This document shows, in pieces, positions 56,879 to 64,000 of a DNA stretch of 64,000 bases. The notes under the pieces were generated by a model. That model saw only the letters and a list, made by a program, of their open reading frames with translations, had not been told where the DNA came from and ran no database searches. The stretch comes from Nocardioides phosphati (GTDB lineage Bacteria > Actinomycetota > Actinomycetes > Propionibacteriales > Nocardioidaceae), in NCBI RefSeq assembly GCF_014646375.1, contig NZ_BMNI01000001.1, forward strand, positions 765,949 to 829,948. Direction: 5' to 3'. A program made the position numbers and the translations under genes. The stretch's first letter is position 1; every line of letters starts with the position of its first letter.

Positions 56879-59800
56879 TCACCGGAAGTCGCGCGACTTC
56901 GGCGAGGCCCGCACGATCAGCTGCTCGCACCTGTCGGCGACGAGGTTGAGCACGCCGTCGGAGGTGTGCTGCAGGATCCCGCGGACGACGAGGGCAGCCG
57001 ACGTGCGTGCGACACGCCGGTAGCGGGCCCAGGCGCCAGGCGAGACCACGACGTTGAGCAGGCCGGTCTCGTCCTCGAGGTTGAGGAACGTGACGCCGCC
57101 GGCGGTGCCGGGGCGCTGGCGGTGGGTGACCAGCCCGGCGACCTCGATCCGCCGCCCGGATTCCACACCTGCCACGTCGGAGATCGCCACCACGCCCCGC
57201 GAGGAGAGCCCCGCCCGCAGGTGCCGCAGCGGGTGGTCGCCGGGGGAGAGGCCGGTGGTGGCGAGGTCCTGCACGAGCTGCTCGGCCTCGGTCAGCATCG
57301 GCAGCAGCGGCGGCTGGTAGCTCAGCCCGCCCAGGTCGAGCTGGCCCGGGGCGAGCGCAGAGGCCTCACGCGAGGTCCAGAGGTCCTGCCGACGGTGCTC
57401 GCTGAACGCCCCCGCCATCGCCAGCGCCTCCAGCTGGGTGGTGGTCAGGTCGACGCGGCGGGCGAGGTCGGCCTGGTCGCGGAACGGCCCGTCGGTCTCG
57501 CGCGCGGCGACGATCCGCTCCGCCACCTCCACCCCGAGCTGCGTGACGTTGGCCAGCCCGAGCCGCACGCCCCAGCCGAGGTCGCGGTGGTGCGACGTCG
57601 TCGTGTCCGGCGCGTGCCGGTCGAACTCCCCGACCGGCGGCTGCTCGAACGAAAGGCACGACGCCATGCCCCCGTGCCCGTCGTACGACGGAAGGCGCTC
57701 GAGCCCCGCGTGCACACCCGACAGGTCGAGGGAGGGGCCGAGCACCGTCACCCCGTGGCGGCGGGCATCGGCGGCGAGCGACTGGGGCGAGTAGAAGCCC
57801 ATCGGCTGCGCGCGCAGCAGCGAGGCGAGGAAGGCGGCGGGGTAGTGGAGCTTCATCCACGAGCTCGCGTAGACCAGCACCGAGAACGAGATCGAGTGCG
57901 ACTCGGCGAAGCCGAAGTTGGCGAAGGCCTGGATCTTCTCGTAGATCTCGCTCGCCTTCTCCGCACTGAGCCCGTTGGCCTGCATGCCCGCGAACAACCG
58001 CGACTTGAGCGCCTCGATGCGGACGACGCCCCGCTTCGAGCCCATCGCCCGCCGCAGCATGTCGGCGTCCGCGTGGTCGCAGCCGCCGACCGCGACGGCC
58101 ATCTGCATGAGCTGCTCCTGGAAGAGCGGGATGCCGAGCGTCCGCTCCAGCACCGGCTCCAGCAGGGGGTGGTCGTAGTCCCACGGCTCGCCCTGCCGAC
58201 GGCGGAGGTAGGGGTGCACCGCGCCGCCCTGGATCGGGCCGGGGCGGATCAGGGCGACCTCGATGACCAGGTCGTAGAAGCAGCGCGGCTTGAGCCGGGG
58301 GAGCGTGCCCATCTGGGCGCGGGACTCGACCTGGAAGACGCCGATCGAGTCGGCGCGACAGAGCATGTCGTAGACGCCCTGCTCCTCGCGCGGGAGCGTC
58401 TCGATCGTCCACTTCTCGCCGAGGTGCTGCTCCACGAGGTCGAACGAGTACTGCAGGGCAGCCAGCATGCCGAGCCCGAGCATGTCGAACTTCACCAGCC
58501 CCATCCACGCGCAGTCGTCCTTGTCCCACTGCAGGACGGTGCGCTTCTCCATGCGCGCCGGCTCGATCGGGCAGACCTCGCCGATCGGACGGTCGGTGAG
58601 CACCATGCCGCCGGAGTGGATGCCGAGGTGGCGCGGGAACGTCAGCACCTCGCTCGCCATCGCGACGACCTGCTGCGGGATGCCGGCATCGGGGTCGACG
58701 GCGACCGAGCCCCACGAGTCGATCGACTTCGACCACGCGTCCTGCTGGCCCGGTGAGAAGCCGAGCGCCTTGGCCATGTCGCGCACGGCGTTCTTCGGGC
58801 GGTAGGTGATCACGTTGGCGACCTGGGCGGCGTTGCGGCGGCCGTACTTGTCGTAGACGTACTGGATGATCTCCTCGCGCCGGTCAGAGTCGAAGTCGAC
58901 GTCGATGTCGGGCTCCTCGTCGCGCAGGTGCGAGAGGAACCGCTCGAACGGCAGCCCGTAGAAGATCGAGTCGACGCTGGTGATCTCGAGGACGTAGCAG
59001 AGCGCGGAGTTGGCCGCGGATCCCCTTCCCTGGCAGAGGATCCCGCGCCGCCGCGCCTCCTGGACGATGTCGTGGACGATCAGGAAGTAGCCCGGGAAGT
59101 CCTTCTGCTCGATCACCCCGAGCTCCTTCTCCAGCCGCTCACGCACCTCCTTCCCGTACGCCGGGTAGCGCTTCGCCGCGCCCGCCCAGGCGAGCTCGCG
59201 CAGCCGCTCCATCGGCGTCTGGCCGCCGGGCAGGTCGAGCTTCGGCAGACCCGGCTTCGCGGCCCGCAGCGGGAAGGCGAGGTCGTCGGCGATCTCGACC
59301 GTGCGCTCGACCGCGCCCGGGTAGCGCCGGAACCGCCGCGCCATCTCGTCGCCGCTGCGCAGGTGGGCCCCGTCGCCACCGGGCAGCCAGCCGTCGAGCT
59401 CGTCGAGCGACCTCCGCGCCCGCACGGCGGCCAGCGCCGTGGCCAGTGGGTGGCGCGCGGGCGTGGCGTAGTGGGCGCCGGTCGTCGCGACCGTGGGCAG
59501 TCCGAGTCGCGCGGCGACCCGGGCCAGCGCGTCGTTGTGGATCGAGTCGAGTGGTTGGCCGTGGTCGAGCAGCTCGACCGCGACGCCGTCCCGGCCGAAG
59601 AGCTCACGGAGCCGGGCCAGTGCGCGCTCGGCGGCCATCTCGCCGGCCAGCAGGTCGGGCGCCGACGTCAGCGCCCGGCGTACGGCACCCTTGCGGCAGG
59701 CGGTGAGGGCCACGACGTGCCCCGCGGTCGACAAGGCGAGTGCAGCGAGGTCGTAGACCGGCTTGCCCTTCTCGGCCCCCATCGCCAGGTGCGCGTCGGT

Positions 59801-60268
59801 GAGGGCGCCCGCGAGCCGGTGGTAGCCGGCCTGGCCGCGGGCGAGCAGGACGAGGTGGTCGCCGACCGGGTCGGCCACGCCCTGCTGGGGAGCGGGCAGG
59901 CCGAGGGAGACCTCCACGCCGTAGATCGTGCGTAGCGACGGGTAGGCCTCGGCGGCCTCGGCGAAGCGGACCACGCCGTACATCCCGTCGTGGTCGGTGA
60001 GGGCGAGGCCGTGCAGGCCGAGCCGGGCCGCCTCGATGACCAGCTCCTCCGGGGAGGAGGCGCCATCGAGGAAGCTGTAGTGGGAGTGGGTGTGGAGCTC
60101 GGCGTAGGGCGTCCTCGAGAGCTGCTGCTCCACGACCGGCGCGCGGAACGGCTGCCGCTTGCGCGAGACCGGCGCCTCGTCACGCCCGTTGGGGGCCGGC
60201 TTGGGAGGTCGGCCCGAATGGATCCGCTCCATCTCCTTCCAGGAGATCGGCGGGTTGTTGAAGCCCAT
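56879..60268 (-). CDS. dnaE2: error-prone DNA polymerase III alpha subunit (DnaE2)
   Basis: 1129 residues. The N-terminal GFNNPPISWKEMERIHSGRPP is typical of DnaE2. A PHP domain follows (AELHTHSHYSFLDGASSPEEL, ALTDHDGMYGVVRF). The C-family polymerase core has EEPDIDVDFDSDRREEII with catalytic Asp residues and GRGSAANSALCYVL. Helix-hairpin-helix and OB parts lie at the C-terminus (GLVTHRQRPGTAGGVTFLNLEDETG). It performs mutagenic translesion synthesis with ImuA' and ImuB, whose genes precede it; the gap to imuB is 14 bases. LexA control acts from the operon head at 62.5 kb. Confidence 0.97.
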   Translation of the reverse strand: MGFNNPPISWKEMERIHSGRPPKPAPNGRDEAPVSRKRQPFRAPVVEQQLSRTPYAELHTHSHYSFLDGASSPEELVIEAARLGLHGLALTDHDGMYGVVRFAEAAEAYPSLRTIYGVEVSLGLPAPQQGVADPVGDHLVLLARGQAGYHRLAGALTDAHLAMGAEKGKPVYDLAALALSTAGHVVALTACRKGAVRRALTSAPDLLAGEMAAERALARLRELFGRDGVAVELLDHGQPLDSIHNDALARVAARLGLPTVATTGAHYATPARHPLATALAAVRARRSLDELDGWLPGGDGAHLRSGDEMARRFRRYPGAVERTVEIADDLAFPLRAAKPGLPKLDLPGGQTPMERLRELAWAGAAKRYPAYGKEVRERLEKELGVIEQKDFPGYFLIVHDIVQEARRRGILCQGRGSAANSALCYVLEITSVDSIFYGLPFERFLSHLRDEEPDIDVDFDSDRREEIIQYVYDKYGRRNAAQVANVITYRPKNAVRDMAKALGFSPGQQDAWSKSIDSWGSVAVDPDAGIPQQVVAMASEVLTFPRHLGIHSGGMVLTDRPIGEVCPIEPARMEKRTVLQWDKDDCAWMGLVKFDMLGLGMLAALQYSFDLVEQHLGEKWTIETLPREEQGVYDMLCRADSIGVFQVESRAQMGTLPRLKPRCFYDLVIEVALIRPGPIQGGAVHPYLRRRQGEPWDYDHPLLEPVLERTLGIPLFQEQLMQMAVAVGGCDHADADMLRRAMGSKRGVVRIEALKSRLFAGMQANGLSAEKASEIYEKIQAFANFGFAESHSISFSVLVYASSWMKLHYPAAFLASLLRAQPMGFYSPQSLAADARRHGVTVLGPSLDLSGVHAGLERLPSYDGHGGMASCLSFEQPPVGEFDRHAPDTTTSHHRDLGWGVRLGLANVTQLGVEVAERIVAARETDGPFRDQADLARRVDLTTTQLEALAMAGAFSEHRRQDLWTSREASALAPGQLDLGGLSYQPPLLPMLTEAEQLVQDLATTGLSPGDHPLRHLRAGLSSRGVVAISDVAGVESGRRIEVAGLVTHRQRPGTAGGVTFLNLEDETGLLNVVVSPGAWARYRRVARTSAALVVRGILQHTSDGVLNLVADRCEQLIVRASPKSRDFR

Positions 60269-60282
60269 GTCAGCCGGCTCGC

Positions 60283-61887
60283 TCAGTCATAGCGCCCCTC
60301 GACGGACCACGGTGCGGGCTCGTCAGCGGAGAGCTGCTCGTAGAGGAGCAGCCAGGCCTGGTCGTGGTCGTCGACCAGCTGGACCCGGTCGACGCGGCGG
60401 GTCTCGGAGGGGTCCCACCAACGCTGACGGATCGGCCAGGGACCGGCCCAGGCGGTGACCCGGCGGGGGCCGTCGCCCAGGGCGCCGGGGTCGAGCCAGG
60501 CCGGGTCACCGGAGAGCTCGCCACGGGCGCTGATCGTGATCAGTGCGCGGGCGGCGTCGAGGAGGCGGGCAGGCACGGGCTCGTCGTAGACGAGGGTCGG
60601 CGCGAGCCCGGGCAGGCTGCCCGGCCACGGCTGGTCGGCCCGGCGTGCGCTCACCGAGGGAGCAGCCTCGCCCCACGGCCGCAGCTGGGCGCGCTCGGCG
60701 AGCAGGCGACCGCCCCCGATCGTCGCGGTGAGGACGCCGTCGTGCCCCAGCCGCCCCTGCAGGCGGGTGGCCGTGTGGTGGACCCGGTCGGCCGGGCCGT
60801 CGCGCCAGAGCCCGCCGGCATGGGCGGCGGCGTCGTCGAGGGCGAGGGGAGCGACCTCGACGCGGACGACGGCCCGCTCCGGCCCCGAGCCGGAGCCCTG
60901 GAGCTGCCACCGGATCCGGTCGACGACCTCGGTCGAGGTGAAGTGGCGTGGGTGGGTCCAGACCTCGTCGCTGTGGGCACGCCCCGTGCTGTCGTCGTCG
61001 GTGAAGACGGAGACCTGCACCTGGCTGCAGACCAGCTGGCGGGCGGTGAGGGTGGCGATGAACTCCTCGGCCATCGTGCGGCAGCCGAACGCCACCTGGT
61101 CGACCCGCTCGAGCCCCGGCTCGAAGACGACGTGGCGGGTCAGGTCGGGTGGCGCGGCGGCGGGCCGCACGGGCGCCACCTCACGCCCGCGGGCCAGGTC
61201 GTGGGCCTGCATGCCCGGCACGCCGAACCGCGCCCGCACCGACGACCCCGGCAGCGCCGCGAAGTCACCGAGCGTGGTCAGCCCGAGCCGCTTCAGCAGC
61301 GTCACCAGCTCCGGCCCGGCACCGGGAAGGTCGGCCAGGACGTCGAGGGGGAGAGCGGCCAGGAAGGCGCGCGAGGTGCCCGGCGGGAGGACCCGCAGCG
61401 GGGCCGCGGCCGTGGTCGCCTGTGCCGCCAGCTCGGCGGCGTGGATGCCGTCGGCGATGCCGATGCGGACGTCGACCAGCCCCGCGACGCCGCGCACCTG
61501 GTCGGCCACCGCCCGTGCGGCCGCCTCCTCGCTGCCGTAGTAGCGGGCAGCGCCGGCGACGTGGACGGCGACCAGCCCGGGGCGGCGGACGTCGAGGCCG
61601 GGGACGACCTCGTCGACGGCGCGGACCACCGGCTCGAAGGCGCGCGCGTCGCGCAACGGGTCGTGGGGGAGCAGCGTGATGCCGGGGCAGCGGGCCTGGG
61701 CCTCGCGCAGTCGCAGGCCGACCGTCACGCCCTCGGCATCGGCGGCCGCGGAGCGGGCCACGACGCGCCCCTTCTCCATCAGGGCCAGCGCCACGTCGGG
61801 GTCGAGCCCGTGCTCGGTGCGGGTGGCCAGGAGTGACCAGTCGGGGCACCAGAGAGCCAGGGCGCGCCTGGTCCCGGGATGCGTCAT
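60283..61887 (-). CDS. imuB: ImuB, catalytically inactive Y-family polymerase-like protein
   Basis: 534 residues. It starts RALALWCPDWSLLA, the ImuB form of the Y-family N-terminus, in which the first metal-binding Asp motif is lost. The SxDE active-site motif is likewise replaced (GLDVRRPGLVAVHVAGAARYYG). Thumb and little-finger regions follow (FGVPGMQAHDLARGREVAPVRP, RPVEVVD-like RIRWQLQGSG), plus a long C-terminal tail. ImuB acts as a scaffold joining DnaE2, the beta clamp and ImuA'. Its ATG overlaps the imuA' stop (ATGA). Confidence 0.93.
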   Translation of the reverse strand: MTHPGTRRALALWCPDWSLLATRTEHGLDPDVALALMEKGRVVARSAAADAEGVTVGLRLREAQARCPGITLLPHDPLRDARAFEPVVRAVDEVVPGLDVRRPGLVAVHVAGAARYYGSEEAAARAVADQVRGVAGLVDVRIGIADGIHAAELAAQATTAAAPLRVLPPGTSRAFLAALPLDVLADLPGAGPELVTLLKRLGLTTLGDFAALPGSSVRARFGVPGMQAHDLARGREVAPVRPAAAPPDLTRHVVFEPGLERVDQVAFGCRTMAEEFIATLTARQLVCSQVQVSVFTDDDSTGRAHSDEVWTHPRHFTSTEVVDRIRWQLQGSGSGPERAVVRVEVAPLALDDAAAHAGGLWRDGPADRVHHTATRLQGRLGHDGVLTATIGGGRLLAERAQLRPWGEAAPSVSARRADQPWPGSLPGLAPTLVYDEPVPARLLDAARALITISARGELSGDPAWLDPGALGDGPRRVTAWAGPWPIRQRWWDPSETRRVDRVQLVDDHDQAWLLLYEQLSADEPAPWSVEGRYD

Positions 61888-62507
61888 GAGACATCCAGGT
61901 GGTGACGGGTGCGGCGGCCGGTGCGCTGCTGGACCTCGACCGCGAGCCGGCGCTCCAGGAGGCAGCCGTGGCCGGCACCCAGCCCGCGCCAGCCGGCGGG
62001 GGAGGCGTGGAGGGTCGCCTGCACCCCGGACCAGGTCGCGGCGGGAGGCTCGGTGAGCAGCAGCGTGCAGCCGCGCTCGCGCAGCCGTGCGGTGAGCCGC
62101 GAGGCCTCGGTCGGCGCCAGCCGGACCGGGCGGGCCAGCACCACCGGCACGATCTCGGCGAGCGCGGCGACGACGGTCGCCCACTGCTCGCCCGGCGCCG
62201 GGACGAGGAGGGTCCGCTCCAGGTCGAGCCCCATCCGCGCGGCCACCTCGAGCCCCAACCCGGGGAGTCCCACGACCGCGCTCCAGGCCCCCTGCGAGCA
62301 GGCCTCGGCGAGCAGCACGAGGGCCAGGGTCAGCGACCCCGTCACGGCGTACGTCGCGCCGGCGCGCAGGCCGGTCGGGAAGGCGGACCGCAGCGGCTCG
62401 GGCACCCCGAAGCCCGTCACGTCACCGGGGGCCCCGGCCCCCTCCAGCCGCTGGATCCGGGCGCGCAGGGCCGCCAGGTCGGGGGCCAGGTCGAGGGCTG
62501 CGGTCAC
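61884..62507 (-). CDS. imuA': ImuA' (RecA-like mutasome accessory protein)
   Basis: 207 residues from GTG 62507. It is RecA-related but degenerate (PTGLRAGATYAVTGSLTLALVLLAEACSQGAWSAVVGLPGLGLEVAARMGLDLERTLLVPAPGEQW), with no intact Walker A. Position and coupling with imuB make the assignment firm. The start is uncertain: GTG 62507 has GGAGGG almost touching it, while ATG 62537 lies inside the LexA palindrome. A leaderless or atypical start is possible. It supports DnaE2-dependent mutagenesis. Confidence 0.85.
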   Translation of the reverse strand: MTAALDLAPDLAALRARIQRLEGAGAPGDVTGFGVPEPLRSAFPTGLRAGATYAVTGSLTLALVLLAEACSQGAWSAVVGLPGLGLEVAARMGLDLERTLLVPAPGEQWATVVAALAEIVPVVLARPVRLAPTEASRLTARLRERGCTLLLTEPPAATWSGVQATLHASPAGWRGLGAGHGCLLERRLAVEVQQRTGRRTRHHLDVS

Positions 62508-62512
62508 CCCTC

Positions 62513-62538
62513 CATGTTCGAACAGATGTTCGAACATG
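62513..62538. promoter_or_regulatory. LexA (SOS) box within a 26-bp palindrome
   Basis: The core TCGAACAGATGTTCGA (62518-62533) matches the actinobacterial SOS consensus. The dyad extends: each arm reads CATGTTCGAAC from the outside in, giving two perfect 11-bp arms around the 4-base centre AGAT. It lies at the head of imuA'-imuB-dnaE2 and upstream of the divergent TetR gene. Confidence 0.92.
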
Positions 62539-62618
62539 TCAATCGGGCCGTTTCCCCACGGAGGCGGGTGAGGGGCCTCTAGATTTGTCCGGATCCGACG
62601 GCTCAGGAGGGGGCTCGC

Positions 62619-63206
62619 ATGGGCGCTGCACGCGCGGGTGACCGCCGGGTCCAGTTGGCGCAGGCTGCCCTCGAGGTGCTCAGCGAGAGCGGCTACGCCA
62701 ACACCGGTGTGCGCGACATCGCCCAGCGCTCGCAGTACTCCCACGGGGTCCTGCACTACTACTTCAAGGACAAGTCCGCCCTCATCCTCGAGGCGATCCA
62801 GCTCTTCAAGACGACGTGCGTCGGCCGCTACGACGCCGCGCTCGAGGAGGCCACCACACCCGATGCCGTGCTCGCCGCGCTCGGCGAGCGGCTCACTCAC
62901 TCCATCGAGGTCGACGGCAGCGCCCACCGGCTCTGGTACGACGTCCGCACCCAGGGCTGGTTCGGCGTCGTCGACGGTGCCGAGCTGGCCGCGGTCGATG
63001 CCCTGCTCGAGGCGATGGTGCTCCGCTTCGTCGACACCTACGCCCGGCTCGCCGGCGTCCGGCTCCGGGTCGAGGGCGCCACGGCGTACGCGCTGGTCGA
63101 CGGCCTCTTCCAGCGCGCCCTGCAGGACCACTTCCAGGGCGATCCGTACGCCGCGAGCACGCTCGTCGCGCGCCTGCGCGAGGCGCTGCCGCTGCTGCTC
63201 TCCTGA
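62619..63206 (+). CDS. TetR-family regulator
   Basis: 195 residues. HTH at ~8-58 (DRRVQLAQAALEVLSESGYANTGVRDIAQRSQYSHGVLHYYFKDKSALILEAI). The ligand domain (LWYDVRTQGWF) resembles the group with a conserved aromatic-rich central helix. ATG follows AGGAGGGGGCTCGC. Divergent from the SOS operon but about 80 bp beyond the LexA box; it may instead control the SDR gene downstream. Confidence 0.87.
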   Translation: MGAARAGDRRVQLAQAALEVLSESGYANTGVRDIAQRSQYSHGVLHYYFKDKSALILEAIQLFKTTCVGRYDAALEEATTPDAVLAALGERLTHSIEVDGSAHRLWYDVRTQGWFGVVDGAELAAVDALLEAMVLRFVDTYARLAGVRLRVEGATAYALVDGLFQRALQDHFQGDPYAASTLVARLREALPLLLS

Positions 63207-63242
63207 GCCGGCCGGTGCCCGGGGCGGGGCTAGAGTCCGCGC

Positions 63243-64000
63243 ATGCCTACCGTCCTCGTCACCGGTGCCTCACGCGGCATCGGCCGCACCACGTCCCTGC
63301 GCCTCGCCTCAGCCGGCTGGGACGTCATCGCCGGCGTCCGCCGTGAGGAGGACGGCGCCGCGCTCGCCGCCCTCGACGCGCGGATCACCCCCGTCCTCCT
63401 CGACATCACCGACGCCGACCAGGTCGCCCGTGTCGCGGCGTCCGTCCCGGCCCTCGACGCGCTCGTCAACAACGCCGGCGTCGCGAAGCTCGGACCGCTC
63501 GAGGGGATGACCCTGGAGACCCTCCGGGAGCAGCTGGAGATCAACCTCGTCGGCCAGGTCGCCGTCACCCAGGCGCTGCTGCCGCAGCTGCGTGCGGCGC
63601 AGGGCCGGATCGTCTTCACCTCCTCGCTGAGCGGGCGGGTGGCGACGCCATTGACGGGTGCCTACAACGCCTCGAAGTTCGCCCTCGAGGCAGCCGCCGA
63701 CGCGCTCCGCATGGAGCTGCGGCCGTGGGGCATCCGGGTCTCGCTCGTGGAGCCCGCGCAGGTCTCCACCGACATCTGGCACCACGCCGAGGCCGACCTC
63801 GACGCCGCGATCGACGCGATGCGCCCCGGCACGGAGGAGCTCTACGCCCCGCACCTGGCCGGCTTCCGCAAGATGATCCCGCTCTCGCAGAAGCTCGCGG
63901 TCCCGGCCGACCACGTGGCGAAGGCGATCGAGAAGGCGGTCACCGCCCGCCGTCCCCGCGCCCGGTACGTCGTGGGGTTCGGCCCCAAGGCCCAGGTCGC
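63243..64000 (+). CDS. short-chain dehydrogenase/reductase, 3'-truncated by window end
   Basis: 252 residues are visible before the window ends. VLVTGASRGIG, VNNAGVAKLGP, Ser in FTSSLSGRVATP and Tyr/Lys in YNASKFALE form a complete SDR active site. Residue Arg in VRREEDG after the second strand suggests NADP(H). It follows the TetR gene by 36 bases on the same strand and may be its target. Confidence 0.9.
   Translation, partial: MPTVLVTGASRGIGRTTSLRLASAGWDVIAGVRREEDGAALAALDARITPVLLDITDADQVARVAASVPALDALVNNAGVAKLGPLEGMTLETLREQLEINLVGQVAVTQALLPQLRAAQGRIVFTSSLSGRVATPLTGAYNASKFALEAAADALRMELRPWGIRVSLVEPAQVSTDIWHHAEADLDAAIDAMRPGTEELYAPHLAGFRKMIPLSQKLAVPADHVAKAIEKAVTARRPRARYVVGFGPKAQV

Overview
The window is chromosomal DNA from a high-GC Gram-positive actinobacterium. 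A Nocardioides-like member of the Propionibacteriales is the best guess, from the GC-rich codon use, frequent GTG starts, many TetR regulators and acyl-CoA dehydrogenases, a type I fatty acid synthase with its own acpS, and the LexA-box-controlled imuA'-imuB-dnaE2 mutasome. No species is claimed. I see no tRNA, rRNA, CRISPR array, insertion sequence or prophage.

Layout. 1-15.1 kb: the 5' part of an MFS transporter; an APC amine/amino-acid permease divergent from an aminotransferase and an amine-dehydrogenase-like reductase; a TetR regulator; an acyl-CoA ligase divergent from a degenerate acyl-CoA dehydrogenase; an ABC export-type system with two paralogous secreted, membrane-anchored proteins; another acyl-CoA dehydrogenase and a small Cys-containing protein. 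Five copies of one 27-bp dyad element lie in front of the transcription units from the permease to this second acyl-CoA dehydrogenase, so that stretch looks like one TetR regulon. 15.1-20.6 kb: a membrane adenylate cyclase with TetR, a short-chain-type acyl-CoA dehydrogenase, a universal stress protein and an MDR oxidoreductase. 20.6-31.6 kb: lipid, terpenoid or steroid-like catabolism. It holds an overlapping operon (flavin oxidoreductase, SDR, two tandem alpha/beta hydrolases, CrtA-like protein), a GMC oxidoreductase broken by an in-frame stop, a crotonase with a hydrolase, and a phytoene-desaturase-like flavoprotein.

31.9-47.6 kb is the fatty-acid synthesis core. A giant single-chain acyl-CoA carboxylase (biotin carboxylase, biotin carrier and carboxyltransferase on one polypeptide) diverges from a 2963-residue type I FAS followed by acpS. 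A 125-bp intergenic region carries two related operator-like dyads 23 bp apart, and a TetR gene lies just past acpS as a candidate regulator. 47.6-54.8 kb holds a methyltransferase, a flavin/F420-type small oxidoreductase, a response regulator/histidine kinase/hydrolase operon, a membrane glycosyltransferase, a SnoaL-like protein, a TetR gene and a small membrane protein.

54.8-62.6 kb is an SOS block. A DUF222/HNH nuclease has a LexA box at its start. The operon imuA'-imuB-dnaE2 has a LexA box inside a 26-bp palindrome and is followed in the same direction by an unusual ABM-chorismate mutase fusion. The window ends with a TetR gene and a truncated SDR.

A recurring structural theme is that at least five convergent gene pairs end inside short palindromes whose arms contain both stop codons. 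These look like compact two-way terminators.
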